Shown in pieces: positions 13,186-25,953 of a DNA stretch of 64,000 nt. Source of the DNA: Dermatemys mawii (Eukaryota; Chordata; Testudines; Dermatemydidae); assembly GCA_007922305.1 (NCBI GenBank), contig ML677358.1, positions 18,525,327 to 18,589,326 on the forward strand. Direction: 5' to 3'. The notes beneath the pieces were generated by a model. That model saw only the letters and a program-made list of their open reading frames with translations. It was not told the DNA's origin and made no database searches. Each line of letters begins with the position of its first letter. Position 1 is the stretch's first letter. The position numbers and the translations under genes are program-made.

Positions 13186-16100
13186 ACCGACTGGGACCGA
13201 CAAGCCCCACCATATACAACAAACCTTTCTGTAAGTGCCAGCTTTGCTCTGAGCAGAACTGAAGAAAACTGTAAATTGTACATAACTTCTATTTTCAATT
13301 TCAACATTCAGGGTTAGGAAACCATAGAAATTATAGCTACTCTTATTTCATCTAAGAGGGACTATTTTGTTCCTGCAGAATGTGGAAGAACACCAGCGCA
13401 GGAAGCAGTCATTAGAAACACCACACTATATAAATAGCTCTGCTGGGAGTATGACAAAGGTTCCCTTATGCTGCTGAACAATAGAGTGAATAATGTACAG
13501 TAACCCACCAAGACTAGCAATACATCCACAAGCCACACTAAAAATAACAAAAATTAAAAAAATGGCTTTACAAACCCAGCCTGTTGAAATGTGGTTTCCA
13601 AAAGGAAAAAAAAGTTTCAAAGAGGAAAAAAAAATACATAATGTTTTTCATTGTCAAAGCTTCAAGGCAGCTATTCAGGACTGAAACTTTTCACAGGTAT
13701 TGCACGTGAAGGATGTTCAATTCTGTGCAAGTCACATTGTTTAGGACACCCCAAAAAGCAGTTTCATTTTACAGGACAACCTCATAACTGATTCACCAAC
13801 AAATTAAAAGCCTTGACACTTAAAATACATCTAAATTTAGAATGGAATAAAATAAGCTCATAGGTCATGGGGACTTCCCTCCCACTTTTTAATTTTTAAA
13901 AGAGAATTTAGCTAGAATATGTGGGGTGGCAAAATTTACCCAAAAACAAAGCAACAGAAACCACTCATATTTTTAAATGATTAAATTTGAATTAGAAGCA
14001 TAGTTGGCACAAGTTAAGACACATCGTTCTTGTGACTAACGGGAAGCTGGGCCAGATTCTGGCATTCTCACTGCAGCTTAGAAGAGCCTTATCCCATGAG
14101 TAGCCCCACCAACTCCAAAAGGGTTATTCCTAGAGCAAGCTGGCACTGCATGTGAGGGGATCCAAACCTGGCCCACGTGGCCTGAATCTGTTACTCTTAC
14201 TTATGCTGTTCAAGACCCCAACCCTAGAAGCTGATCCACACGGGCAGATGCCAGATGCCAGTGTCCACGCAAATCTGGTAAACGCTGCACCTTGCTTATT
14301 GAGTGGCCATTGAACAAGGCTTCCTGAGTAGCAAGGTCCCGGTAAACAGGAGTAAGGGTGGACGAATGCAGCCCTTGTATATCATATGAAAGTGAAAAAT
14401 AATGGGTCTGTGCCTTTTTCCTTGCAGCTTAATGAAATACAAGGCAGGGCCAAAATGCCGAGTTTTAAGTGTTTTTTTCCCAGCTTGTTTTTTACATTAG
14501 AAATTCAAGCATTGTCTAATCCTGGTTTTTCTATGGACAAATAGAGAATTAAGACATCCCAGAAAGCCTCAGTTTGAAACCTCAAACTGACACGAGAAGT
14601 GATTTTTTTATTCAGTCTGATTCAAATGCTCTGGACTTTGTTAATAGCTAATTAACACTTGGGATGACAACTGTGCTAAATATCTACCTCCCTCATCCCT
14701 TCAGCTAAGAACCAAGAAAGCTCCCAATACTCTTCTCTGAGTCCTCCAAGAAATCCTCTGGTTAAAACAGAGAAGGTGAGACTTGACATTCTTTATGCTT
14801 CTAAGGTTAAAAAGTACAAAAGAAAGAAAAGAAATACTTTTCTTTATAACCATAAGGAATGTGGGGGAAGGGCACAATCCCAATTTTTTCCTCCCTTGCA
14901 GATCACTTTTCAAACACGCTTTTCTTATGAAGACCCAAGAAACATACTGTCTACATACTGTTCAGCTTTGCCCCCTGCTGATCTCTCGAGAAGGTCCATA
15001 CAGGACACTAGGCAGGCAGCTTGCATGATGCGATTCGGTAGGGCTGGCATACTTGGGCATGTGTAAACTCAAGCGCCATGCAAGAATGCCAGTGCCCGTT
15101 CTGAAGTGGTACCCAGAGTCTGATGGTTGCATCTCTCTCTGATTTAATATGCATTAAAAAAAAAGCCCCAAGAGGCTCTCAACCAAATCTGAACTGAATA
15201 CAGGAAAAAGAGAGCATGTTAATGTACCTTTCTCATCTAGCTCTTCCTGCTCCATTTGCTTTCTTCTCCTCCTCTATATCAGATGGGATGCTGCTCTCTT
15301 CATGTCCAGACCAGCCTCTTGCTTCCCACCCACCAAATACCATCTCTCCCCTCCTTACAGCCTACTTCCTCTAGCAATCCTTCCTGCCTTCTCCACACCA
15401 ACCACCTGTATGCTCCCTCCCTTAAGCTGTTGGCCAACATCATCAATGATGTTTGCCTTGCCTATGGCCAGGCCATGACTGGCCCTTGTGCGGTTGGAAG
15501 AGGAAGAGAGCAGCGTACAGGGAGCCTCCTCCCCTTGCACACGCCACGGAAGGGCCTCTTGGCACCACAGTCCCTGCACTTGGGAACACAAGGACTAGTC
15601 CCTCTATGGTTCCTAGGGGCCTCCCATGTCCCTAAAGGGGATGGGGAGAAGGCAGGGTCTTGGCCTCATTCCCCACTCTGCACCTGCCCATGGAAAGGGC
15701 TGGGGCGGGGAGGGAACAGCAGACTACGCTGTTAGGATGGGTGCTTCCTGCAGAGCCCTGGCATGCAGAAGGGCTCCCAAAGCACAGTCCTGCTCATTGG
15801 CTCTTCTGGAGTCAGGGGGGCATCTTCATATCACCCCCCGCCCCCCCGTGCAATCCAGCCTTTAGATTTCACATGAGGGAGCCCTGAACACGGCTTATCC
15901 CTTGTGTGCAAACCGCAGCATACAGGGACTGCACAAAAACAATGCGTTTTTATTGATAATAATAATTAACAACAACAACAACGCAGGCAGACGTTCTCTA
16001 GTTAGCCCAATACAGCCAAGTCACAACCACTGCTTTAGCCAGAGTAAACTGCCTCAGTTTGGGCACACGATGGATTTCCTCCCCCAAGCCTTTTTTTAAT

Positions 16101-18369
16101 AAAGTTTAAAATGTCTCACATGAAACCCTGACATGGGTCATCAGCAGGGAGAGGATCCTTAGATCCACAACACAATCCACCACCCCTTGCACTAACAGAA
16201 GAACTGGTAGCAGTAGAAGGCTGTTATCTTCAGCACAGGCCTGCCACTAGAGGGAGATGGAGGCACACTCTTTGGCAGTGGGATTCACAGCAACACGACA
16301 TTGAAACTCAGGAATAATGGGTTCAATTTCAGGTTCTGGCGAGGTTGGGGGTGGGGTTTCTACTGAGCACACAGGACAGATAGTCCCCCTTCTCTCAGTC
16401 CAGGAACCCCGTACCATGGTTGCCCCTGGCAGCTAGGAGGAGAAACTGCAGGTAAAGCCCCACTCAACCCATGCGTTCTCATGCAGAAGCAGGCTCAGTT
16501 GCTTTGGAGCAGCATCCCCAAACTTTGGAGAGTCAGACTGACCTTAGCTATGTCCATGCCTTCTCCCCACTCCCGGAGGTGGGGCTAGGAACGGGACCGC
16601 AGCTCAGGGATGGGGAACACGGACAGAACCACGTGGGCAGAGGCTGGGGCCGCAGTTGGGGGTGGGTGTAGGCCGAGGCCGTGACCAGGGATGAGAGCAG
16701 AGCTGCAGCCGGGCTGCGGTGGGGAAGTTGTGAGGTGCTAGAGAATGCTCAGGGCATATGGCATCTTCTGAGATTTAGATGCCAAACTTCAACAAGTCTC
16801 TACTGAGCATGTGCAAACTGCGTTTTTTCAAGAGGCTGATAACTTGGCTAAATATGGGTGGATTTTCATGGGGATGGCACAAGACAGCTGTCTGACATCA
16901 AGGCAGCCATGCCTGCCTAATTTCAAGCCCCTGCTCCACAGCATGGAGATGGTCGAGTTTCTCAGCACAACAGTTGTAATTTTTTTTAACATGGACAAAA
17001 CAACATATTTTCCCTGACTTCATTCTTGGAAATGGCAGAGCCATATTAGCTTAACCCTTCTCAAAAATACAGCCTTAGCCACTCATCATGCATAGGGAAT
17101 TTCAGCCTGAACGGTGATCAACTTTACCAAAGTTATAAGCAACTGAAAACAGGATTTTACAAAGGAAAATGTCAGACAATTCTAACTATTGGCGTCCCTA
17201 CCTGCGCTGCCTATAATAATAATGAATTCCATTGAGTCAATGAATTCTTCCCAGCCATTAACATGTCAGCCAAAAGAACAGCCTTATTTTGTAATCTGCA
17301 AAGAACAATGAAATCCCTACAGATAAACAAACAGCTGAAATGTATCTCACTCAGTTTTTTCTACAATAGTCAAGGGTCTCTCCTGTACATTTGAATACTT
17401 GGTCTTATCCACCCCATAGTTTTAGTACACTATAAATAAACAGCTTTTGTCACATAAATGCAAAGTTTTATTGTGCAGTTATTCGTGATAGAAAGCACTG
17501 CAGAAAGTTGTTTAGGAATTAAATATCTAAAACAAGCTATTTTAAAATCCAGAGCCCTCGCTATTTCATGTCTGAAATGAAGAAATTTCATCTTCGGGAG
17601 AGCACGCTGTCTTTCACACCATATGGCTAATGGTAGTGCATAGCAATTAGCTGGGCTGATTAATGGGGAACAGACTCTAATTTTATGCTTATAATTGAGG
17701 CTGCATTTGCACCCCTGGTGCAAATTCAGCACATCCCAACTTCCACTTACAACAGGCAAGAAATCAAGAGAAATAGGATGGCGTGGAGAGAGATTTTTTT
17801 TTCTTCGAGTCCCCTAAAGAGCATCAGATTTGCAATTTAAAGGCATGTTAGCAACACAATAGATGACAGATTTGTGTAATAGGGTCAGGCAGTCTGGTAA
17901 ACAAACAGCACCCCTTACAAATCTATAGGCTGCCAGGAAAATCGTAATGTCTAACATTTGCAGTATGAAATTTGAATTTGGTTTTTCAGGCATGCAACAT
18001 TTGCCTGCAATGGTCTGAGAATTTTTTTTCTACCCCATACTTTGTGTTTGTGAAAAACACAGAAAGCAACTAGCAGTAAAGGAAGACGATTATAATAAGG
18101 AGCTTGAGACAACAAATGTTAAGAACTAGCATAAACGGCATTAATAGAAGGGAAGACTGCATTTGAATGTCATATTTTTCAGCATTCCAATAACAGAATA
18201 AATTTTATCTTGGTCAAAGTATATTGACATGAGTGTAGATCTTAGCTGTCAATACGTGCTGGTCTGTTGACTGAAATCTAGCCATGTGTATATTCTCCAA
18301 CTTTTTTTAAAAAGTACGTCTAGGAAAATTAATGCATCAAAGTCTCTATAATTCCTGCTCTTTCAAAGA

Positions 18370-18458
18370 GAGACAAGGTGGGTGAGGGAGTATCTTTGAC
18401 TGGAGTACCTTCTGTGGGTGAAAGAGACAAGCTTTCGGGCTACACGGCGCTCCTGGGG
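18370..18458 (-). repeat. Sauropsid interspersed repeat fragment
   Basis: The minus strand includes AGCCCGAAAGCTTGTCTCTT and ends TCACCCACCTTGTCTCTC, a sequence I recognise as an abundant repeat end in turtle and crocodile DNA. Its class is not assigned. Confidence 0.5.
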
Positions 18459-18623
18459 TCTTTCAAAGAGCGTGGAGTGAGATTTCTGCTGGCACTGACT
18501 CTGCAGAAAATGAAGCCACACTCTGCTGGGTTTAGAATGAGGATTTGCTTCTTCTCCAATGGAAGTTAAGGGGAGTAATGCTATTGTCTTCAAAGCAGCA
18601 TGGTCAGGTCCTCAATGTAGAAT

Positions 18624-18712
18624 GATTATTTGTATTGTGGTACCACCCAGAGGCCCTAACCAGGTGTACATACAAATGTACAGGCATCCCTGCCCAAAGA
18701 GCCTGGAATTTA
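18624..18712 (-). repeat. SINE tail, inverted
   Basis: On the plus strand, TGTATTGTGGTACCACCCAG and GGCATCCCTGCCCAAAGAG form the reverse complement of the SINE tail seen at 46650 and 57637. Confidence 0.6.
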
Positions 18713-20472
18713 AGAACTAATTGGCCCATTATCCAGTAACAGCAGCAAATACGGGCACTAACCCTCCAAACACTTCAGCGGGTGTTTCATTTCAATCAAC
18801 TCACCAGTGCCATTGTTGTTCTAGGGTTATTTATGTGCGAAAAGTGACACTTGTTCAATATGTACAGTTCATTGTTGGGTCTCGAGACAGCAAGCCAATA
18901 GGGCCCATGTATTTTAGGGTGACCCCTCAGGTACTGACGTGACTCTGCTTCCATCTGGGAATAAAAAAGGGGCTGGGAGTCCATAGGAAAGCAAGTCGGG
19001 AACTGCAGCGCCTGGCGCCTCCTGCAGGCCTCAGTTTGCCTAATCGTTCCAGGCTGCAACTCAAATGTACTTGAAAAATGAGTATCTTAGCAAAAATGAA
19101 TTTCAAGCTACAGGGCCAAATCCTTCTAAAGGGGCTGCAGGCCACCTGACAGGCAGCTGAATCAGAGCTGTTCTGCTGCACAGAGATCCTAGCCACAGAC
19201 TGGCCAGGCAAAAGGCCTAATCCACTTACCCCATGCGGCACTGCCGGGGCAGGACACTGCGTCTCAAGAGAGCTGGGGTTGAGGAGGAAGCTATTGCTCA
19301 GCAACAGTGCAGAGCAATGGGCCAAGCCCACCCAACAGGCAGACTCTGGTGGTGGAGAATCTGCCTGGAGACTTTGCCCAGGCGCTCTCAGCTCCACAGG
19401 GAAAGCCTAAGGCAAAGCTCATTCCCTCAGAAGCAGGCATCAGGATTTGGGCCCCACTGCTACTGTGTAGTAAATATTTTTAAAGGCCACCATTGCATGC
19501 AAGTTCTAAGCATGCGTTTTCACACAGTCAAAGGACTGCTCCCCCCGGCAAGCTCATGCCAAGATTCCCTGTGTTCCAGTGGAGAATTCATTCTTTTCGG
19601 CATTACTGCTGTCTACTGTGTCAATCCTGCACCCTTCAAGCAGGCCAAAACGCCCGCTAACTTTCCTGGGATTGCAGAGTTGGGGTCATGAGAGCGTTCC
19701 AGGGACTCTGTGAAAAGACCTCTTAGCAATAAGAAAGAGAAAACAGGAGTTCAGCAGTCTTCCCAGCTAGAAAAGAGACAGGGGCAGCCACCAGTTTTAC
19801 AATGGCCACCTTAGGGAGAGTAACTGCTTGGCTCTGCCAAATTTAAAGGGCCAGCCCCAGAAAGGCATGCAGTGGGGAAAGGTTCCTATAAAAGAGAGCA
19901 GCTCTGCATGGGGGCAAGTCAGGAAATCACCAAGAAAAGTCCCCTGCGTTTTGATGTTGCTAGTTGAACAGGGGGCGAACCAACTCTGCAACCCATACTG
20001 ACAAGCGCAGCCCCAGTAAAGACAAACTGCAAGGAAGGTTTGCGTTAAGTGGAAGAAGAGAGCTATAAATTTCAAGTCTGCACCCGGCTGAATTAAAGCC
20101 ACCTGGGCCATCAACAGAATGCTTTGTCATTTTATTAGTGCAGCTATGGTTGTGAGGGTAGATAATTACAGCTAGCAAGATTGCCGTTTATTTTATTATT
20201 TTTGAGGAGGGAACATATTCTGGGCCCACTAATGCAAAGGTGCCTAAATGCAAACCAGTATAAAGGACTGCTAAGGACAAACCTTTATAAATAATTGAAA
20301 ACTTGTACGATGACTTTGCTGCTAATTACATGAGCAAAACTCTGTTATTTTGGGATTGTTTAAGGCAAGAAAGATACATTTTAGCCCTAAAATAGCTCCA
20401 GGTCCAACCTAGATTTTGAAAGATAAATTCATCTTCTCCTTGCTAATTAACTGGAAACAGGGTCTTTCTTAC

Positions 20473-20546
20473 CTGCACATTATTTCATGTGTGAGAAGAA
20501 CTCTGCACATTTCTGGGTTCTTGTCTTGGCCTTCATACACTATCGC
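20473..20546 (-). CDS. EBF1: EBF1 coding exon 5 (first half of zinc knuckle)
   Basis: This 74-nt exon encodes residues 138-161 plus two bases of Ser162, reading AIVYEGQDKN then PEMCRVLLTHEIMC. The acceptor is CTAG|GCG and the donor CAG|GTAAGA. It holds His157 and Cys161, the first two ligands of the COE-specific H-x3-C-x2-C-x5-C zinc knuckle that contacts DNA. The other two ligands are in exon 6, so an 8.9-kb intron splits the zinc site. Surrounding sequence is AT-rich and non-coding. It is too short to show up as a long open frame and was found by family recognition plus splice sites. Confidence 0.95.
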
Positions 20547-21189
20547 CTAGAAACAAAATACATTTTTAGCTACACGCCAAACTGAGTTTGGAGAAAATAA
20601 AATGCATCACAATAACTGAATGCTTAACTATTCTTGCAGCTGGATGGCTTGCTTAAACAGACTGCGTCACCGTAAAGACTGCTTTCGAGATTTGTAGTTG
20701 GAGAACGCAGGCTGACTAGAGTTAGTTTCCTTCCTCTCCCTTTTCAACCAATACATTATGCACATCTTCAGAGCAGTGTGTAGGACGAGCTTTTTTAGTA
20801 GTCAAGACAACCACAATTTTCCTTTCAATTCAGAATAAAATATAGACCTAATAGCATTAAAACCCAGAAGGGCTTAGCATACTTCAAGGCCTATTCCTTT
20901 TTTAAAAAAACAAAAAACAAAAACTCATGTATTTTTAATTCCGAAAGCAAGTCTGTTGTACTGCCTGTGCACTTTACCACTAGCTACCAAAAAAGTTAGG
21001 GTCTGATGGATTCTCCACTCCTGCCCACGGTGCTCAGTTGATTTACAGTGGTATAAATGAGATGAGAATCAGGTGCTCTGACTGCAAAGACCCCTGGGAA
21101 ATGCATGAGGAGACAACAAACAGGCATGGATATATGGTCTTAGCTGAGTTAGGAGGAAAATCTTTATTCTTTGCAAAAACGCTGGGAAT

Positions 21190-21256
21190 ACTATACATTC
21201 ATTGTATACTATACAATATATACTATACATATATATATATATATATACTATACATT
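21190..21256. repeat. TA-rich simple repeat
   Basis: An (AT)n run at about 21229-21246 is embedded in repeated CTATACAT words. It is a simple repeat in intron 4. Confidence 0.85.
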
Positions 21257-21620
21257 CACATCTAACACAGGGTCTACCTCTACAATTGACACACACGTGG
21301 CACTCGGTTAAAGGGTGTATTGTAAACGGACTGGCGTTACATGCCAGGCTAAGTGAATAACGCTGCTCACAGCTGATTTCGAAAATGTTCCTACCAGCTT
21401 AGTAGTGAGAGGTATGCACACAGCAGCAGCATACCTGCATTTGCTGCTGGTCGCATGAAAGGATGATCTATTGCTATTGTTTTGCCCTAGAAAACATTTA
21501 AACTAGGTCAGTGCCATACCACAATGTTACCCTAACACGGCGCAGCCCCGCACATCGCTAGCAATGCCCCGTGCATCGGTCCCCTGGGAGGGGAGTCAAA
21601 GAGAACGCACAGAGGTGCCG

Positions 21621-21702
21621 GGTGACATTTTCAGAAACACCCATGCAACTGCTAACAGGACTTAGGCTCCTAAGTCACTTAGGCGCTTTGGGAAATGTCA
21701 CC
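21621..21702. repeat. Palindromic MITE relic
   Basis: The ends GGTGACATTTTC and, inverted, GGTGACATTTCCC are nearly perfect inverted repeats. The interior has GGACTTAGGCTCCTAAGTC. Same family as 5262-5362. Confidence 0.6.
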
Positions 21703-21913
21703 AAGTCCCAACAACCCACACCCAGTGGGGTCTGCCCTTCCCAGGAGCCCAGAGAAGACGTACCAGGGCAGCCGCGTGGGGCTGAAGTGCCGTGGTGCCC
21801 AAAGAAGCAGTCTTTATTTCCTCTGGCCTGGGAGAGGAAATGAGCAGCACAAAGCCCCCTTGCCACGGGGGAGCTGGAGAACAGCAGCCCAAGAGTCACG
21901 GGTTTTGAGGGCA

Positions 21914-22050
21914 TGGCAGTGTTGTCTAGTGGGTAGGGCACTAGATGGCATGAGACCTATGCCCTCCCCCATTTTCTCTGTCTCATCTATGTAGAATGCA
22001 GCAGCAACTGTATGTGTTTGTACAGGGCCTAGCACATGAGGCCAGGCATA
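21914..22050 (+). repeat. tRNA-derived SINE, internally deleted
   Basis: The head GGCAGTGTTGTCTAGTGGGT and GGGCACTAGATGGC resembles the tRNA-like head of the turtle SINE. The tail GTTTGTACAGGGCCTAGCAC follows after only about 60 bp, so the middle is missing. Confidence 0.6.
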
Positions 22051-24673
22051 TAGCTCTGCTGTGGCCTGTAAGCACAACTGCAGTTCACATAACGCAGTCA
22101 GATCCCAGGGCTTTGGTGCTTTGAAGGTTCGTGCCTTCTGCCTCCTCCACAAGCCGGTAAACACCACCCCATGGACAGGGGCACTAGAAGGAAATTGTGT
22201 GAGGTGGACAGCATGGAGTCCGTTCCTGTTCCCTGCCGGAGGATTTAATACACCCTTAGGAAATGTTTTCCCATTGCTCAGTAACCTTTACTTTTATTAT
22301 TGCGGTATAACATAAGATAACCAAGGGAACCTTTACATCGCTAGTTGATTCAGCTACTAAGACATCAGATATAATGTTGCGGGGGGAGGTTTGCTGAGCA
22401 CAAAACGTGTTCCCATATATTTCTGATCCAGGAAAACTATATTTAAAGAATATACAACTAAGCTACATATGATGAAGTCCCTAAAACCAGCAATAAAATA
22501 GTGTTTGTAAATAAAAAGTCTCCTATGTTACAAGATAAAATTAAAATGGAAATATGGAAAACAATCATAAGTAATAAATTAAGGTATCTTAATAGAAGAT
22601 AAAAAGAGAGGATGATAGACTGGTTTGCATTCAAAAATATCTCCCATCGAAATCAATAAGTGTTTTTCCTGTGCAGAGTCATGAATCTTAGACACCATGA
22701 GCTGATTTTTTAAACACGGTGTTACTGCAATAATACGTAACATTAACAATATGCATTATAATATGATTTAGCAATACCACAAAAAATTTCAGGGGTTGGT
22801 CAATATTATCCTTGCACAGGGTAATTTTCCTTACATGACTCCAGTTTAAGTATGCTTCTCCCCAAAGCAACCACCAGTATGTTTTTGCTGTTAGGATAAA
22901 ACAAAAGACATAAGCTACTGGATTTCCCAGGACCCCACTGTGAGTCACTCTAATAGGTGTGGCATTTCATCCCGGATCTCCGATCCCATCTCGCTCCAGT
23001 CAGCTGACATTCAGCACTGAGCACCTTAGTCTGAGGTCCCACGAGTCCAACAGCTGAGAGAGTCCAACACCCGCTGAAGTCAAGGGCTCCCTCCCTCTCC
23101 CAAGGAGTCACTCAGCATCTGGCAGGATTGGGCCCTTAGTTTCAAATCAGCCTGCAGGACAGCAGCAGGTGGCTTGAGAGAGACACGGGAAGAGCTGGAT
23201 TGTCACATGCAACGGAACAAACCCAGAGACGGCGGAGATCAATCAACTGCGAAGGTGGATTACCCCACCAGTCAAACCAGGAGGTAATTCCCATAAACCA
23301 GTTACAATGAAAACTTATGGTGAGAGCCCTGTTTTTATTTTGTGTGTCAAATGGGAATCTGGAGAGCAAAAGAGAAGGAGAAACAAACAAATCATCCAGA
23401 CAATCTATCGAGGGGTTCAGTGCGGAATTTCACTGCTAACCTGAGGTAAAGATAAAGTTACCCCCAAATCAAGTCACTGACTGGAGAAACACCAGACCAC
23501 TCCTGACACCCTTAGCCTGGCATAATGCCAGCTGGAATCACCGGTCATGCCATTTCTTATCACGCGGAGTTCCCCACTTCGTTCTGTGTAATAATCCTTG
23601 GCACAACAGGACCCAGTGAGAATTTCGCCTGAATAAGGATTTGACTCACTATACAAGATTTGACCCATTATATTTAAACCCAGATATTTCAAAATATGGT
23701 TCACCTAATATGAGCCGATCTTGTGCCTACTGAAGTCAATGAGAGCAGGATCAGGTCTGCCAGAAACTACAAATGAGAACAAATCAATTTCATTTCCTCT
23801 TTTCCTTTTCTCCCTCTCCCTTCTTTCTTCCTGCCGCTATGTTTACTTAACCTCCAGGTACCCACTTAAATAACCCAACTAAATAGCAATAATGAACACA
23901 CAGAGTCAACAATATGGTACCTAATCAGCCTGTCTGTTGTGTTTATCATCAGTGATCCTCTGCTTGGGTGCATGGCATTCTTTAGCCTTCCAGTACATTC
24001 ACTGTTTGTTTTTTGCTTTGTTTGCACTTGACTATTGTTATTGAATCTATACATATTGTAACTTCCCAAAATAACATATACACATCTCTAGAGCTCAGTC
24101 TTCTCCTTGCTTGCAAGTATACGGGATTGATCAGAAAGTTATTTTCCTAGCACCTTGCCCTAAACTCACCCTCCCATTGTATATTTCCCAATTTCTTTGT
24201 GCAAAAGGGTGTGTGAACACAACCATTCATTTACATGTAGCACACATTCAGCAGCCCAACAAAATAAAATGATCAGCTGATATGTCTATTGGCTTTAGCA
24301 TTATTCTATTCGCTCTCAAACTGTGCTGTTATAAAAAATTATTTCTACAATTTGTTTTGGAAAGGAAACAGGAACTGCTAAAGTTTCAGATCTTTACAGC
24401 TGCCACAAGTACAGATTACTTTACAGGAAGAGGCTAAAATGGTGCTGCTGTGAAAAATTTCAGTGTTAAATAAAATAAAGGCATTCTTTCACCAAAACTA
24501 CCTGCATTTTCCAACATTTTTAATATTAATTTATGAAGTCTGAGCTTTGGATTGGGTTATCGTCCCAGGATTTTGCAGAGCTCTGGCACAGGTCCTAATC
24601 ACGCCAAACAGCTATCTAATTAAACAAAGCGTTAAAGTGAAAGTTACGGTGTACAAAGTTAGATCACAGGGGC

Positions 24674-24694
24674 GGGGGGGGGGGGGGGGGGGGG
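24674..24694 (+). repeat. 21-G homopolymer
   Basis: This run of 21 G is flanked by further GGGG blocks (24669-24672, 24696-24699). It is a strong G-quadruplex candidate and lies in EBF1 intron 4, with C-runs on the transcribed-sense strand. Length is likely unreliable in assembly. Confidence 0.9.
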
Positions 24695-25859
24695 TGGGGC
24701 GAGTGTGGGGCTAAAAATAAGTTTGCAAATACACACCAGAATCACATGACAAAAGAACGCCAAAGGAAATATACAATTATATATTTTGTTTTTCCTTTTT
24801 TCTTTATGTCTACTGTAGTTTTAACTCAATTTATTTCCTACAGTGCCAAGACACTTTAGAAGGGGTTCTTCTTCTGTATGACTTTATGTTAAATGTTTGC
24901 CTTAAAATTCACCTTCCGTTTTGTAAAACCTTATGCCTGTAAGTAATCCTCAGGCAAGGAGTCCATTGAGTAAGACCTACTCATACAAAAGAGGTTGCAA
25001 GATTGGCTCCTAATATAACAGTGCCAGATACTGATTTCTAGTGAAATGAAACAGAAAATGAAGTATCATCAGCTGTAAAACACTTGTTTCCAGAATATGA
25101 AAATTACTAAAGTGGGCACACTACAATCATTCGTGGACTTTACCTTTCCAGTGATACCGAGCACATGAAAATGGGAAATATCAAATTAAGGGTCTAATCC
25201 TCAGCTAAGTCAATGGGAGTTTTTGCCTGAATAAAAACTGCCAGATCAAGCCATGAAATAACTGGTGTATAAACTGAAAAGATACAGAACTAGATTCTGC
25301 CCTCTGCTACTCCAGGATAATCCAGATTTATGCCAGTACAACTGAGGGCGAAATCTGGCTCCCAGAGTCAATCTACCAGTCAAGCAGTTCTGTTTTCAGA
25401 ACTGAATTAGAAACAATCCTGCAGGAATGAGATCATGTTGAGTATACTATCTGGTTATGTCATAGTCTTGATTTACAAAAGAGAGAGAGGGAGCGCATGC
25501 ACTGAAAGCCATACACCGTTAAATGCTTCATTTATGTTTCACAAAACGTCTCATTAATTGAAATAAAGGAGAACGAAAAACAATCTAATTTTAAAAAGAG
25601 AATCTTCTTAAAGATGGGACTAAAAGGATCTTTGCTGATATATACAGAAACAGATGTAAAACTATATGTATACACATGCATATATGTATAGAAAGGATAA
25701 AATCATGACCCCATTTAAATCAATGGCAGTTTTGCAATTGACTTCAGTGGGGCCAGGACTTCACCCAGAAAGAGTTATAGCTATATCACCTATATATAAA
25801 ATGCTGTCAGCTATAACAGTGCAATACATTATTTTGACTTGGAATGATTGATTAACCAT

Positions 25860-25953
25860 TAATGACCTAATCCTGCACTCCTTACCCAGGCAAAATTCCC
25901 AGTGATTCCAATGGGCATTTAGCCTGCATAAGTAATGCAGCATTGGGTCTCAT
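25860..25953. repeat. Palindromic MITE relic
   Basis: ACCTAATCCTGCACTCCTTA and a central CAGTGATTCCAATGGGCA are followed by CATAAGTAATGCAGCATTGGG, a diverged fold-back family centred on TTGACTTCAATGGG-like sequence. Related scraps lie near 25193-25255 and 25695-25760. Confidence 0.5.

Larger units (their letters stand above)
11594..20472 (-). other. EBF1: EBF1 intron 5
   Basis: This 8.9-kb intron splits the zinc knuckle codons. It contains a hAT-like element (12819-13000) directly followed by a copy of a small repeat family (13061-13185), a fragment of another sauropsid repeat (about 18370-18458) and a minus-strand SINE tail (18624-18712). Sequence at 15.2-16.8 kb is locally GC-richer without a recognisable gene. 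The AT-rich stretch 17430-17759 has a 109-codon open frame on the minus strand that resembles no protein I know. Confidence 0.85.

Noticed and set aside
17430..17759. 109-codon minus-strand frame inside EBF1 intron 5
   Set aside because: No family resemblance; AT-rich and on the same strand as EBF1 but without flanking splice sites that keep the EBF1 frame.
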